From Scatophagus argus (Eukaryota; Chordata; Actinopteri; Scatophagidae): a stretch of 64,000 bases of DNA. A model generated the notes under the pieces. That model saw nothing but the letters and a program-made list of their open reading frames with translations, was not told where the DNA came from and did no database searches. The number at the start of each line of letters is the position of its first letter. The stretch's first letter is position 1. This document shows positions 11,742 through 54,589 of the stretch, piece after piece. The position numbers and the translations under genes were made by a program. Where the stretch lies: NCBI RefSeq assembly GCF_020382885.2, contig NC_058496.1:15542501-15606500 (forward strand), given 5' to 3'.

Positions 11742-13605
11742 GTAAGTCTTTACACACGTCATTAATTTGTTAACAGTTTTATCCGGTTTCTTTTTTCAGA
11801 GCGCAGAAATGTGAACTTCTAACCTTGAACTGTAGACATAATTTTGCATAGCTTCTGTAGCATCTAACGGTAACTCGTATAGGGGAGAGTCTGTGTGGCC
11901 GCTAGTGTCAAGTTAATCTATTGAAGCTATAGCTAACGGTAGCGCTCAAGATCACGGCCTTGGTGAGTTTGTTCTGCAGCTAAGTTTCTGATATTTGACT
12001 GGTTATGTTCAGTTTAACCGTAGTTTTGGAGTTTGCTACTGGACAGAGAAGCCTATAGGTTAGTACCGAACATGTCATAGTAACATACAACGTCCAGAAA
12101 CTGGAGTTTTCCTATAGTTTTGGTATTCTAATTCAGGGTTGAATTTCGTCTCCTTGTTACATTTGTTTATTGATAACATAAAAAATTAACAACGAAGGAT
12201 ATGTGAAGATTTAAAACACGGTTGTTTTATGCTTCTGAGATTCGCAAGAACTGGAATTGGAGCTTCATGGGGAAGTGCCAAGTCCTGTCAAAAATGATAT
12301 GTATAATATGAAAACATTATTATATTTGCGTCCTTTGTGTGCTGGATGTTTTCAGTGAAGTATTCAACATCTTCTCCAACCTGTACATACAAGTGCTGAA
12401 TCGATTAGGGTAAAGGGGCAGTTAACTGAGAGAAAATTCATAGCTATTTTGATGATCAGTTGACAGTTAAAGTCACTTGGCATGTAAAAATGCTGAGCTT
12501 TTACTACATTAAGTTCCTCAAATGTAAGATTTGCTTACTTTTTCCGTTTTATTTTGTTGTGAATTGAATCTTTCGTTTTGGACTGTTGCAATTTCCTTAG
12601 GATGACAGTGATTATAGCCAATGATTTGCACATGAATGATGCAGTTTTATTTTTTGTTGGTTTTTGTGACGTTTGTGCCATGGGAGAAGCACGTTTTGTG
12701 TGTTTCTGCCGTCTCAGAACCTGTTTTCACATATGAATGAATGTCCAGAGAATTAGGTTCAGACTGGGGCCGTCATAATATCACATTTTTACCACATGAA
12801 ACTACAGCTAAAAAATTTTTAAAAAGAAAGGCTAATGTTATCTATCAGATTCAGCATTAACTTTTTATTGTGTATTTTATCCCACTTTAGCAATAAATTA
12901 CATTCAAATGCCATTGTAGGGAGAGGGAGAGAGAGTCTATAACATAACAGTGCAAAAAAAGGGAATTAATTGAGGAAAAGTAGAGGATGACTGATAGTGG
13001 CTTTTCAAATTCTGATGCAATAACTATAGTTTGTAGCAGCAAAGGCTGATTAATTGGCCGATAGCAACCCCTCACTCCTATGAAAAAGTCAGCACTGTCA
13101 AAAATGTACAAGCTTCGCCTTTACAGCCTTTTGCCACTATCAGAGATGAGTCCCGTCAGTGATTAGTCAGACCTCATATTGGTATTGATTAGTCAACTAA
13201 ACCTATTAATTGATGTACCTCCAGTGAAAATTCAGCTGAACTGATGAGAGACCACAAGGCCTTCACACAGTATTGCCAAATCTGTATTATTAATCAACAG
13301 TATCAGTATTTCATTTTGAAGTTATGCTGTATTTCTAAGCTAAGTGAGGATGCTTGGTGGACTGGTTAATGTATAAAAATGGATTGAAGGTTAGGGTAGA
13401 TATACAGATTTTATAACCTCTCACCAGGCAGTGTTTCCTGTACTGCAGCTTTGGGTAATACCTGAATCTTAATAACAGTTTATGCAACAATTGAGACCAT
13501 GGACCTTAGCAAGATGACTATATTAAATCTATCACACTTTGCAGAAAATAAGAAACAAAATCATTCTGTCTGCTGATGTTTTTCCTGCGACTGGTTGAAG
13601 GTTGC

Positions 13606-27768
<14,163 letters not shown>

Positions 27769-28740
27769 ACAGAAAAATCACCCAAAGTGCTGTGCTCTTC
27801 TTCGTCCAAGTCACTCTTAACAGTGCTGCCATGTTTGTGGCCAAAGGACAAAGGCCAAAATGGGATCATACTCCTGCGTGAGTGCCAGCATGTGGCAGAG
27901 CAGGTGGTAACTGGAAGAGTGGTGGTTCCAAACTAGGACCCGCTCAGAAACTACTGCCAAGGTGCCTTCAAGCAAGGCACTCAACCCCAATTTCTATTGT
28001 GGAGTGGCTTAGGTAGCCAGCAGCAGAGTGAAAACTGTGGTTCGGATTCAAGGAACTGTTGAAAGTGGTGTTACTGGAAAAGCAAAGCAAATATTTCCAT
28101 TCAAACAACATCCTGGACAAAGTTTTAAAAATAAGAGTTCCAGAGTTTGTGGAGGCTGTGAGTAGACTATTGCCAGGCCTGAAGCTAGAGATGCTTGTGT
28201 CAAACAAGTTGTGAGTGACTCTGTATGTGTTTGTGTGAGAGAATGAGAGGGAGAGAGTGAGTCTGTTGTGTCCATAATAATTGCTAGCAGGGCTGGCTCT
28301 TGCCATCCGTATCCCCCTCACCCGAAGAAAAGTGTTTACTATGTGTGTATATACCTACAGTATATTTGTGTACATATGTCCAGAAAAATTTTATAATTTT
28401 ATAAAACGAAAATATAGTAAACACTATATTTGAACTGCCAGCAAGATGTCAGTGTAAATGAAGTACATACAAAGGTGATTTTTCAAATGTTATTGTTTTG
28501 TTTTCATCGTGAGAGGTGGTGTGAACATTAAAGAGCAGTTTAATTCAACAGTGTCTCTGTTAAGCACATTCCTGTTGTCTTTGGCCCTGAAACGCCATTA
28601 TTTCCACAGTATAGGTGCCTGTGTTGTCTACTGTAACACCACAACCAGTCAGTATGAGCGGAAACTGAATACTGTTTTCAAATCCGAAGTAGACATTACT
28701 GCTAATACTGTTAACAGAAATTAAAAGAAATTATAGAAGC
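27769..28740 (+). other. JAK2 3' UTR and downstream region
   Basis: Sequence after the JAK2 stop. A repeat fragment lies at about 27,930-28,000. No AATAAA is evident. ATTAAA variants occur near 28,526 and 28,720 and are candidate poly(A) signals. A stretch near 28,238-28,265 is GA-rich. No further gene is seen. Confidence 0.45.
27905..28005 (+). repeat. SINE-like interspersed repeat fragment in JAK2 3' UTR
   Basis: The words TGGTGGTTCCAAACTAGGAC and CAAGGTGCCTTCAAGCAAGG, followed by CACTCAACCCCAA, match in order a widespread teleost repeat (consensus 'CCGAGGTGCCCTTGAGCAAGGCACC', from memory). Only a part of the unit is present. Confidence 0.6.
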
Positions 28741-28759
28741 GTCAAAATTTTAATTTAAA

Positions 28760-29241
28760 ATCCGGAAGTTACGTACGCTGACGATCAGCTGCAGCTTCGT
28801 GAGAGCTGAGGTCGGTATTTTTCTTAGGACGGCGAAGGCATGAGCCATCTTCCCCCGCATCTCCCCCCCGCCGCGTTTGATTGGCTTACCCCTATTTTCT
28901 TACCCTAATTTTCACCGATGTCACTCCTCACGCCTCTGCCTAACCAATCCAAGCAACGATGGTAACGAGTACCAGCCATTCAGAGGCGGAGTAGGGCGGG
29001 GGTGGCAAACGGGTGAACGCCGGTTTCGCTAAATCGGTGAATAACCCACGGCTGTTGAGGGAAATGCGGGGGTTGTGTGCTGTGACGCTTGTTTGACAAA
29101 CGTAGAAAAGGGTCGAGGTCATGGAAACATCCACGATCGTCTGTTTGCTTTTGTTTCTATGCGACTTACGCTAAACTGGCGTTGATTTCCTTAAACAGTT
29201 CGGCCGAGCATCGGTTTCTCCATCTCCCCAAAGAGCTGCAG
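28760..29241 (+). promoter_or_regulatory. CpG-rich promoter-like block, probable SLC16-gene promoter and 5' exon
   Basis: A clear local rise in G+C and CpG between AT-rich flanks. It carries an ETS-type CCGGAAGT at 28,762-28,769, CCAAT boxes in both orientations (28,880-28,884 reverse and 28,944-28,948) and an Sp1-type GGGCGGGG at 28,994-29,001. A donor-like GCAG|GTATGT at 29,241/29,242 could end a non-coding first exon that splices to a TCACAG acceptor at 30,109, just before the SLC16 start. The paired CCAAT orientations would also allow bidirectional activity. There is no direct proof of which gene it drives. Confidence 0.5.
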
Positions 29242-30109
29242 GTATGTCAGGCAAACAGCCTGCGGCACATTGTGGTTAAGGATAACCGGTTCAAAACCTG
29301 GGCGAGTGATTATGCAGGCTACACTCATATGTGCTAATACCTACCTGTGTTTAGTTTGGGGGGTGTCGGTGGACACTCAGGCGTGTCTTAGACCTTGTTT
29401 CAACTTAAGCCAAGAGTCCATGGTCGGATCATCAGGACGAGTTGTGAAGAGCGCATTGACAACTGATGTTACCTCCTGGCCGCAGTATAAACGGAAATGG
29501 GCTTATAGCAAAAAAAAAGACGGATATGCTGAGGACGCCAGGAGGAGTAAGACGGTAGCGGGGTAAAAATAAAACGTAAAATTTGATCAACTTTCTTCTT
29601 TGTTTCAAACTGGGTGAAACAAAGAAACCTGTCCGTGCACAGGAATGACTTGAATATGCAGTATGACGAGTTACATTATTTAATGCACTATAAATAACCA
29701 ACCTTACCTACAATGTACAGGTTTTATTTAATCAGTTTTTTTTATTATACAACTTTGTAACTTAACTCATAATGGCTAATGTGTCCATAATGTGGCCGTG
29801 TAGACCCTAAGTAGTTTGCTTACACACTGGACTGGCCAGTGCAGCCCTGCAGAGGAGGAAAGTGCCCACATAGCAGCTGATTCCTTATGATGTTTTTGTT
29901 GGTTCGGTTTGGTTGGTGGTCTTTTTTTTCATTGGAGTACATGGGGGTAGTAGTCTAAGTTGTGTTTGACACACACACCTTGTTGAATCGGTTTCACCCA
30001 GTTGCTTACAATTTCTAGCTCGTGTATGTGCATTTTGCATGCTCATTTCCATGAGCCCTGTCTACCTTTTCCCTTTATGAGTTTATTGCATGACAACCAT
30101 TCATCACAG
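29242..30109 (+). other. Probable 5' UTR intron of the SLC16-family gene
   Basis: No coding feature is seen. The right end is a pyrimidine-containing tract with TCATCACAG at 30,101-30,109, a plausible acceptor for the exon that carries the start codon at 30,148. A tRNA B-box-like word in this stretch was considered and rejected. Confidence 0.4.
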
Positions 30110-30147
30110 AGCAGAGTGGAGAGCAGCCTGCAGAGCAGCAGGTGAAG

Positions 30148-33100
30148 ATGAAGTCCCAGAGAGCTGGACCTCCTGATGGGGGTTATGGCTGGGTGGTGGT
30201 CATGTCTGCCTTCTTCACAATGGGCCTGACTGCTGGAATCCTCAAGAACTTTGGCCTCTTCTTTCTGGACATTCAGAGTCACTTTGGAGTCCCAGCCAGC
30301 ACCACCTCATGGGTCACCTCCACTACAATTGCCATGTTTCATTTAGGAGGTAAAGATACGTATTTTATCTTGAACATTTTAGTGGCTTTTAACTCTGATG
30401 GTTTTATGGTGGTGTTTTTGATCTTCTCCTCAGCTCCGGTAGCCAGTATGCTGACTTTACAGTGTTCTCAGAGAGTGGTCATCATAGTCGGGGGCCTTCT
30501 GGCTGCCTCTGGAATGTTGCTGGCATCTCTGGACCTCAGTCTGCCCTGGCTCTACCTCTCTATGGGCATCCTGCAAGGTAGTACACCCAGGACATACTCT
30601 CAACTTCAGGAGGCATTGCTGCTCTCTTCACTCACATTTTTTGGTCAGTTTTAGTTTGAAGCATACCAAATTAAAATCCATCACTTAAACTGACACTTGG
30701 TGGTCATGTGGTTTAGGCTGCAGCAGTTCCCAACTTGTCCAAGGGCTTTCAAGACGAATCTGAGTAATAAATCTCACAAGCTGAGTACCTGGACCGAAAA
30801 GAAAGACGTTGAGCTACTTCTAAAATTTAGATCCTTTGTTCTCTGACTTTCATGTAATCTTTGTTTTTGGATGAATATTTTTTTTTCCAGGCTTGTAACT
30901 GTTATTCAAATGAGAGAGCCTGAGAGGTTTAGAGGAGACTGCAAACAGATTTGACTTCATTTAAAGGGTCAGCAGGGTTAGGAGCCAATGCTCTGCTGCA
31001 TATCTATGTCCCAAGGAAAGCAACTTATGTCCTGTTTAATTTTAATTTTTAAACGTTTTTGTATCTGATGACAGGTTTCTGATTAATCAAATGAAGACCT
31101 AATGTTGGTAACGTGTTGCATTTTGGGGTGTGAACACACTTTGACGAAGCAGAGCCACATGTGATACACTGCCAGAAAAGAATAAGCTAAATCCAACTGT
31201 TTGGGCTGGTGTCGAAAAACACTAGTGTAGGAACCAGACTGTGTGGTTCAGATCCTTTGCCACCGATAGTACGAAGACAGTGAACTTGAAGGCAAGTGAC
31301 ACAGAGGGAAAATATCCCACTATCAGTTTTCAGAGGCAGGTGTGTCGGTTTCATCAGTTCCACCAATGTAATGACACCCGCTTGACCTATAATGTAATGT
31401 TGATTTTTGATTTGATTAATGGGCAGGTTAATCGACAATGAAAATAACCGCTAGTTGCAGTCCCTGTGCATCTGTTACCTTGGCGTTTTTATGCCCAGAT
31501 GGCATGAATAACATCTGTCTTGTCAAAAGTTACCTTATTCTTTTTTTCCTTGATCCAAAAAGAACCCAGTGTTCCCGAAAAACATCACACAGTTAAAGCT
31601 TTCCATTTTCTATTTCCAGGAATAGGAATTTCCTTTTCGTGGATCCCTGCCAACAGCATGGTGAGCCACTATTTTGTACAGTGGCGCCCCATCGCCTATG
31701 CCATCGCCAGCTCAGGAGAGCCCGTCTTTGCCGTCTTGTTCAGCCCCTTCTTCCAGTGGCTGATTGAGATGTACAGCTGGCAGGGCGCGCTGCTCATCAT
31801 CGGAGGCCTTCAGCTCAACCTGTGTGTCTGTGGCGCTCTCATGAGACCCCTGGAGACAGACCAGAACCCGGTGCAGGAAACCAAAGGTGGTCTAGAAGGT
31901 GATGCTGCTGCGCTCACACAAAAGAGGAAGGTTACCTTCCAGTTCTCCCTGATGAGAAAACCCGAACTTCTCCTCTACATCCTTTTCGCCATCTTTGCGG
32001 CAGCAGGGTTTTTCATCCCACCTCTCTTTTTAGTGCCTTTCGCCAGCAGTTTGGGAATTGATAAGTACTGGCCAGCTTTCATCCTCTCTGTACTGGCATT
32101 TACAGACCTGGCAGGGAGGCTGATTTGTGGGTGGGTAGCAAACATGAGGCTGCTGAGGAACATGCAGCTGCTCACCATGTTGGTCACTCTGCTCGGGGTG
32201 GTGGTCTTGCTGCTGCCCATCAGCCACAACTACTGGGCCATCATTGTCTTCGCCTCTCTCTACGGCTTCCTGTTTGGCTGCGTGGTGGCCATTCACGTCA
32301 CCTCCATCGTGGACATTGTAACCCTAGAGGGATTTGACAGCGGACTGGGCCTTTTCATGCTTTTCAGGAGCATCGGTGGTTTCATCGGTCCTCCAGCTGC
32401 AGGTGAGCAGCCTGCATTTAGATCATCAGGTAGAAGAAAAAGATAGAAAAAACAGCCCAGGTTTTTTTTTTTTATCTCAATAGTTGAATGTTTGAATCTC
32501 TGCAATGCTGCAGACATTGAAGAAGTTTTTCAGAAAGTGATTTTAAGTGCTTTCTGTCATCCTTCATATCATATGATAATCTCTCTGTGCATTAGATGAC
32601 CCATTATGTTTTTACGGATTAGGAACTTTTTTCTTTTTCTTTTTTTTTACATTCAATAGAAATGATCAAAGTTTTACACATATTTCATTCCAAAATGAGA
32701 CAGTTTGTGCTTACCAAAGTGACTCATATTCTTAATAAAAATAACTTGCAGCACATGACAGAGGAATAACTTGTATAAGGATGATCAGTTCACTTTATGT
32801 ACTTCTGAACAGTTCTGTAATGAATATGAGGTAAATAATTTCCCCCAGTACGGATGCAACTAATTTAAGAAAGAACAAACTTGTCACTGCAGGTTTACAT
32901 GCTCCTGAAGGAATGGATACTGGATAATCATTTATTCATTGTCCCCGGCGATCTGTGATCTTGTATTTCTTAACCTTGGCGATCTGTGATCTTCTGTTTC
33001 TTATTCTTGTTTCTTATTCTTCTTACGCAGGCTGGCTGGTGGACTATACCAGTGACTACAGCGCTGCCTTCTACCTCTCCGGCCTCTGCCTCATTTTCTC

Positions 33101-33191
33101 TGCAGTGTTTGTTGTTCTGGTGGACCACCTCATTCAGAGGAGAAAAGCCACGCAGTCTCAGGCTCATCAGGTGATCAACCAGGAGGATTAG
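30148..33191 (+). CDS. Monocarboxylate transporter family (SLC16) protein
   Basis: Twelve-helix major-facilitator carrier of the plasma membrane; SLC16 members move lactate, pyruvate, creatine or related solutes. Exons 30148-30349, 30434-30577, 31620-32402 and 33031-33191 join in frame to 429 residues. The family signature is present near the N terminus as DGGYGWVVV, and the helix-8 Asp/Arg pair as FTDLAGR (D278, R282; MCT1 D302/R306). A hydrophilic loop (about 194-222) separates the two six-helix halves. Departures from family consensus: YFVQWRPIA where a basic pair is usual, and WQG (Q170) where WRG is usual. Its closest human relatives look like MCT7, MCT12 or MCT13 in different segments, so I give no symbol and no substrate. 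ATG at 30,148 follows a possible 5' UTR exon. An AATAAA lies at 34,413. It is convergent with GLDC. Confidence 0.88.
31395..31465 (-). repeat. Fragment of the 'AACTAATGATTA' interspersed repeat
   Basis: GGTTAATCGACAATGAAAAT followed by AACCGCTAGTTGCAGTCCC is a reverse-oriented 5' end of the same repeat family found at about 26,600, 34,700, 36,550, 39,860 and 58,300. It lies in SLC16 intron 2. Confidence 0.65.
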
Positions 33192-36177
33192 GAAGCAGAG
33201 GTGAGACTCTGTTAACATGACGGCATCTACCTCAATGAGCTTTAGATACCAGAAAGACTTGTTGCCTTGTTCAGCATTGGAGTCAGATTGCTCTGACACA
33301 GGTGGTCTCAGCAGTGAGTAAGTGAGGCTTGCACACAAAGCAATCAGCCAATCAATATCTCAGTAACCCTGGTTCTTATAAGCAAAATGAGCTCTCATGT
33401 TTGCTTCTAACCTGTTTATGATGGCGATCCAGCTTCTGAGGTTAAGTTGTGTCCTTTTTATTTTGTGGCTTTAAATGAACAGTTTCTTTGTTTTATTTAT
33501 TTGTTATGATGCTTTAATTTTTTTTAATCATTATTATTATTATTTACATCTTTGTCTCAAAATTGTGAGGTGTCAAAAGTTAAAGTTGTTTTTGTGTTTT
33601 AATTGGCAACTAAAAGAAAATGTTTTTTAAATATTTTTTTTGGACAACAGTGGAACTCTGAGACAAAGAACCAGATATATCTAGCAATAACTGTTTATAT
33701 AATTGTATAATTTGGTCTATTCAAGATATTTAAAATATAGGGAAAATGTAGTGTATCACCAGATGCATCTGTGCAGTATCACAACAGATGAACTTTTGAA
33801 GAAATCATTAAACTTCTCAATAGAGCCTGTTGTTTTAGATTCTCCCAAAGCCAAATCCGAACCAAAAAGTATTTCAGAGTAAGGCCCAATTTATTGTTTA
33901 TTATTTTTTTTTAAGAAAAGCAGAGCCACAGTAGGGAAGCCATGCTCTTTAAGTCAGTCTCTCAGCTGGAAATGACTTGGGACATCGATGAACTTAAGTG
34001 TTGATTTTGTGTGTCACTGATATGTTAGCCTGGTTCTTAAAGGGTCTACTTTGTTGTCACAGCTATGATGTAGTTTGTATGATATTAATGTGCTTTTTGT
34101 CCCATCAAATCAGTTCCTCCTATACAATACAGACTAAAGATGAAGCCTCAGAAGGAAACAAGGTCTGGTGACTTAAAATATGATCTTTGAAAAATACCTT
34201 AAAATCCAGATAACTTGTTGCTACTGTAATACTACTGTACTTTAATACCATTTCTCATATACACAATTGCCCAGTGCACCTTTTTAAAGCTATTTCATCA
34301 CAGAATTAGTTTTAATAGATTATTTTCAAGTAAAATAAGTGCTTTCAGGTTCCTTCTTTACTTCATATGGAATGTTTTTCACATCACCAGTTCCTGTAGC
34401 GACGTTTTAAGAAATAAATCACTGCACTGATGTTTTTAAAAGTTTGACTTTTCTTATCGTTTGCCTTATCTGCCTTTGAACTGTCTCAAGACTAAAGGCA
34501 GACACTAAACTGCCAGCTCAAGCTTTCAGGAGCACTGTAACATGAAACTGAGGCCAGGGCGAGTGTATTTGTAGTATCTTTTCGGAATGTGGTATGTGCT
34601 GTACAGGTTAAGTACAGTTACGCAACCTAATTATCTAAGTTTCAGCCCCTTCCCGTGGCTAAGTGCCTTTATTCCAAAGGAATTTGCAACAGTTTTATTA
34701 ACCATTACAATTATCAATTAATCTGTTTTTCAGTTGTTTATTCCACAAAATGTCAGAAAACAGTGAATGTGGCCCATCACAATTTACTAAAACGTAGTTA
34801 TGTCATTAAATAGCTTGTTTTGTTCAAACCAGCAGTCCAAAACTCTAATATTAGACAAAAAAGAAAAGAAAAGAAAAGCTGCAGATCTCCCAGTTGGGGG
34901 GGGGCAGGGAATGTTTGGCTTTTTTAGCAAACAACATGTATCATTTAAATCCATACATATAAATATCTACTGTGGAAATAAATCAATCAATTTGTCAACA
35001 AGGTCCAGTTAAATTTAGGATAAAAGACGCAGTGAATATTCAGGGAAACACTTTAGCTTAACATCTTGTGATCTATTTCAGCAGACTGCTTTGAAAAGTG
35101 TACCATTCACCACTGGGTGGCAGTGTCACATAAAATGAGACCTTCACCCCATCATAAAAAAACATGCACAATTTAAGACAAAGGTTTAATTCAGACACCG
35201 TTTTGGACAAACAGTTTAGATTAGAAAATAATTAATTTAAAATTAAAACCATCCTCTACTGTCAACAAATGCCACAAAACACATTAACATATTTTCATAC
35301 AACAGATGAATATTAACAAGTCTACAATAAACTACCTCCTATGTTTTGTCTGGTACTTGGGAAAAAAAGGGGGATAGTGAAGGCAGCTATTTTACAGAAC
35401 AGACAATTAGGCACCAAGGGCATTTTTTTATAGTTGTTGGGAGTCTAGAAATTAACTGTACTCAACTTATTGTACAGTTTTTCAGAGATGTGTTACAGCG
35501 CTGCCCTGGTGTCAAAGGGTGCACTTGTTTTGTGACCTTGAGAAGCAAACGTTGCGCCTTTGGTCCACTGAAGAGTTCGAGCAGAGGAAAACTCCATGAT
35601 CCCAGTAAAATGCGTACCAGTCCCAGTCCCAGTTTCCACCTCACAGACTTTCACACTCATTTGGAATAAGTCAGCTAGAGCTCAGGCCTGTCCCATTGTA
35701 AAATCTCTTGTAGACTTTTGGAGCCTTAGCATGATCTGCTTGTAGCCCTGCTGCAGGCTCTGCTTGAGGGAATTAATCGCAATTTCTAGGGTGCTAATGT
35801 TAAAAACAGGGGAAGTCTGAAATCAAAAATTAACTTTGACAGAGCTGGAAGAAAACAATAGCAGTAAGGAATGTCAAGTTTTTTGTCCCATGAGGAGCCT
35901 GACAGTATTGATTTATTTTTGCCGAATTTGATCAATCATACTATAATATTGAGGAAATTATTCTGTGAGGAAAAATGTCAGTTTTATTAAACCAGATCTG
36001 TAATGTGAGTGTCACTACTGCCAGCAGAGGTGCTTCTGCCTCAGCTGGTCTGATGTGATTTCACCAGTTAGTTTAGAGCTCTTTCCCAGCTATCACACTT
36101 TCACTCAGCACTTGGTGGTAAAGTCTGTGAGGATTTAGCGCTTAGGCCTGACACTGGGACTGGACCACAGGGAGCAT
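33192..36177. other. Convergent intergenic region: SLC16 and GLDC 3' UTRs
   Basis: Probable 3' UTRs of both converging genes. AATAAA at 34,413-34,418 (+) suits the SLC16 gene. Reverse-strand AATAAA at 35,912-35,917 and at 35,983-35,988 suits GLDC, giving a 3' UTR of roughly 200-270 bases. A repeat copy lies at 34,690-34,860. An open frame of 107 codons at 35,346-35,669 has no recognised similarity and is not called. Confidence 0.55.
34690..34860 (+). repeat. Copy of the 'AACTAATGATTA' interspersed repeat
   Basis: The words ATCAATTAATCTGTTTTTCA, AAATGTCAGAAAACAGTGAA, CCCATCACAATTT, TGTTTTGTTCAAACCAGCAG and TCCAAAACTC follow the known repeat order (from memory). This is the longest recognisable middle section of the family in the window. 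Confidence 0.75.
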
Positions 36178-53667
<17,490 letters not shown>

Positions 53668-53920
53668 CTCTAAATCACTTTGCAAGACAAGTCCGCAAAA
53701 ACTGGTGATGCCTTGTCCTCCCCTCGCTCGGCAGACTTTCCCCCCAACGAAACTGATGCGATCCCTGCAGGAGACTCTGCCAACTCCTTCAAAACTGCAG
53801 AGTTTATACAACTGCACAGTTGCACAAGAGCGGACCAATCAGAGCGGAGATGCTGCGTGACGCAGTGAAGAGCCCGATCAAACAGCTGCTAAACTTTCTC
53901 ACGTGCCCATCCTTCCCCTA
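53668..53920 (-). promoter_or_regulatory. gldc: GLDC 5' UTR and probable promoter
   Basis: G+C- and CpG-rich DNA directly upstream of the GLDC start. A CCAAT box (53,835-53,839 on +, ATTGG on the gene strand) and the near-palindrome CTGCGTGACGCAG (53,853-53,865), which resembles a bZIP/CRE-type site, lie about 170-200 bases from the start codon. No TATA box is evident. The frame upstream of the start codon is open for 57 codons to another Met at 53,838. Confidence 0.5.
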
Positions 53921-54589
53921 ACCAAGAGGAGAGTAAAGCAAAGATGTATCACTCCAGAGATATTTCAGGAACGAAGCATAAAGTCGACTCTGCACTCTGA
54001 GCTTTCACGGACCTTCCAGGAGTGCTCAGTGATAGTGGGTGAGCTCAAATGAATGAAAATGGTACTGTGGGCCAGATTAGAACACCCAAACCTTCTAGGC
54101 ATTTACTCTATGGCCTCTAAAGAGACACATGTCGTTGTTTATCCCTATTTCACAAGCAAACAAAACAGTGGAATTAACGATGACATGAAAGCATTCGTTG
54201 AGATCATTATCTGGTGAGTCATTCACCTCACCTTCCTCTCTGAACCACGGTTTATTGCTTAATGAGTGTGTGCAAAGGAATCAAAAAGTAGTCTAAAAAA
54301 CCTTCAAGCAAATATTGCTTTCATTGGAGCCCAAGCCCATAGACTTATCAGTTATTCACATTAGAGTCTGTGAGAAGAGACTGGACCTGTGATTGCATCT
54401 GTGAGGGCTCTGTTGGCCCTGTGACCCCGATTTCAATAATATTATGAGTAACAAGCCAAGCATGTCCAAGCTGTGTTCAACACCTCTCAGTGTTCTATGG
54501 AAATATTCTTGTTGTATCTTATGTATTTGCAAGAGTTTGTTAAGTTGCAGTGCAATAGTTGCTTCTCTCCACCTCAGGGTCAGGGAAAA

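Noticed and set aside
29275-29305. Possible tRNA gene from a GGTTCAAAACC B-box-like word
   Set aside because: No matching A box, acceptor stem or cloverleaf could be built around it.
30142-30147. Start at 30,142 for the SLC16 gene
   Set aside because: The codon there is GTG; the first ATG in frame is at 30,148 and precedes the conserved signature.
35346-35669. 107-codon open frame between SLC16 and GLDC
   Set aside because: Low-complexity translation, no recognised similarity, and position in probable 3' UTR sequence.
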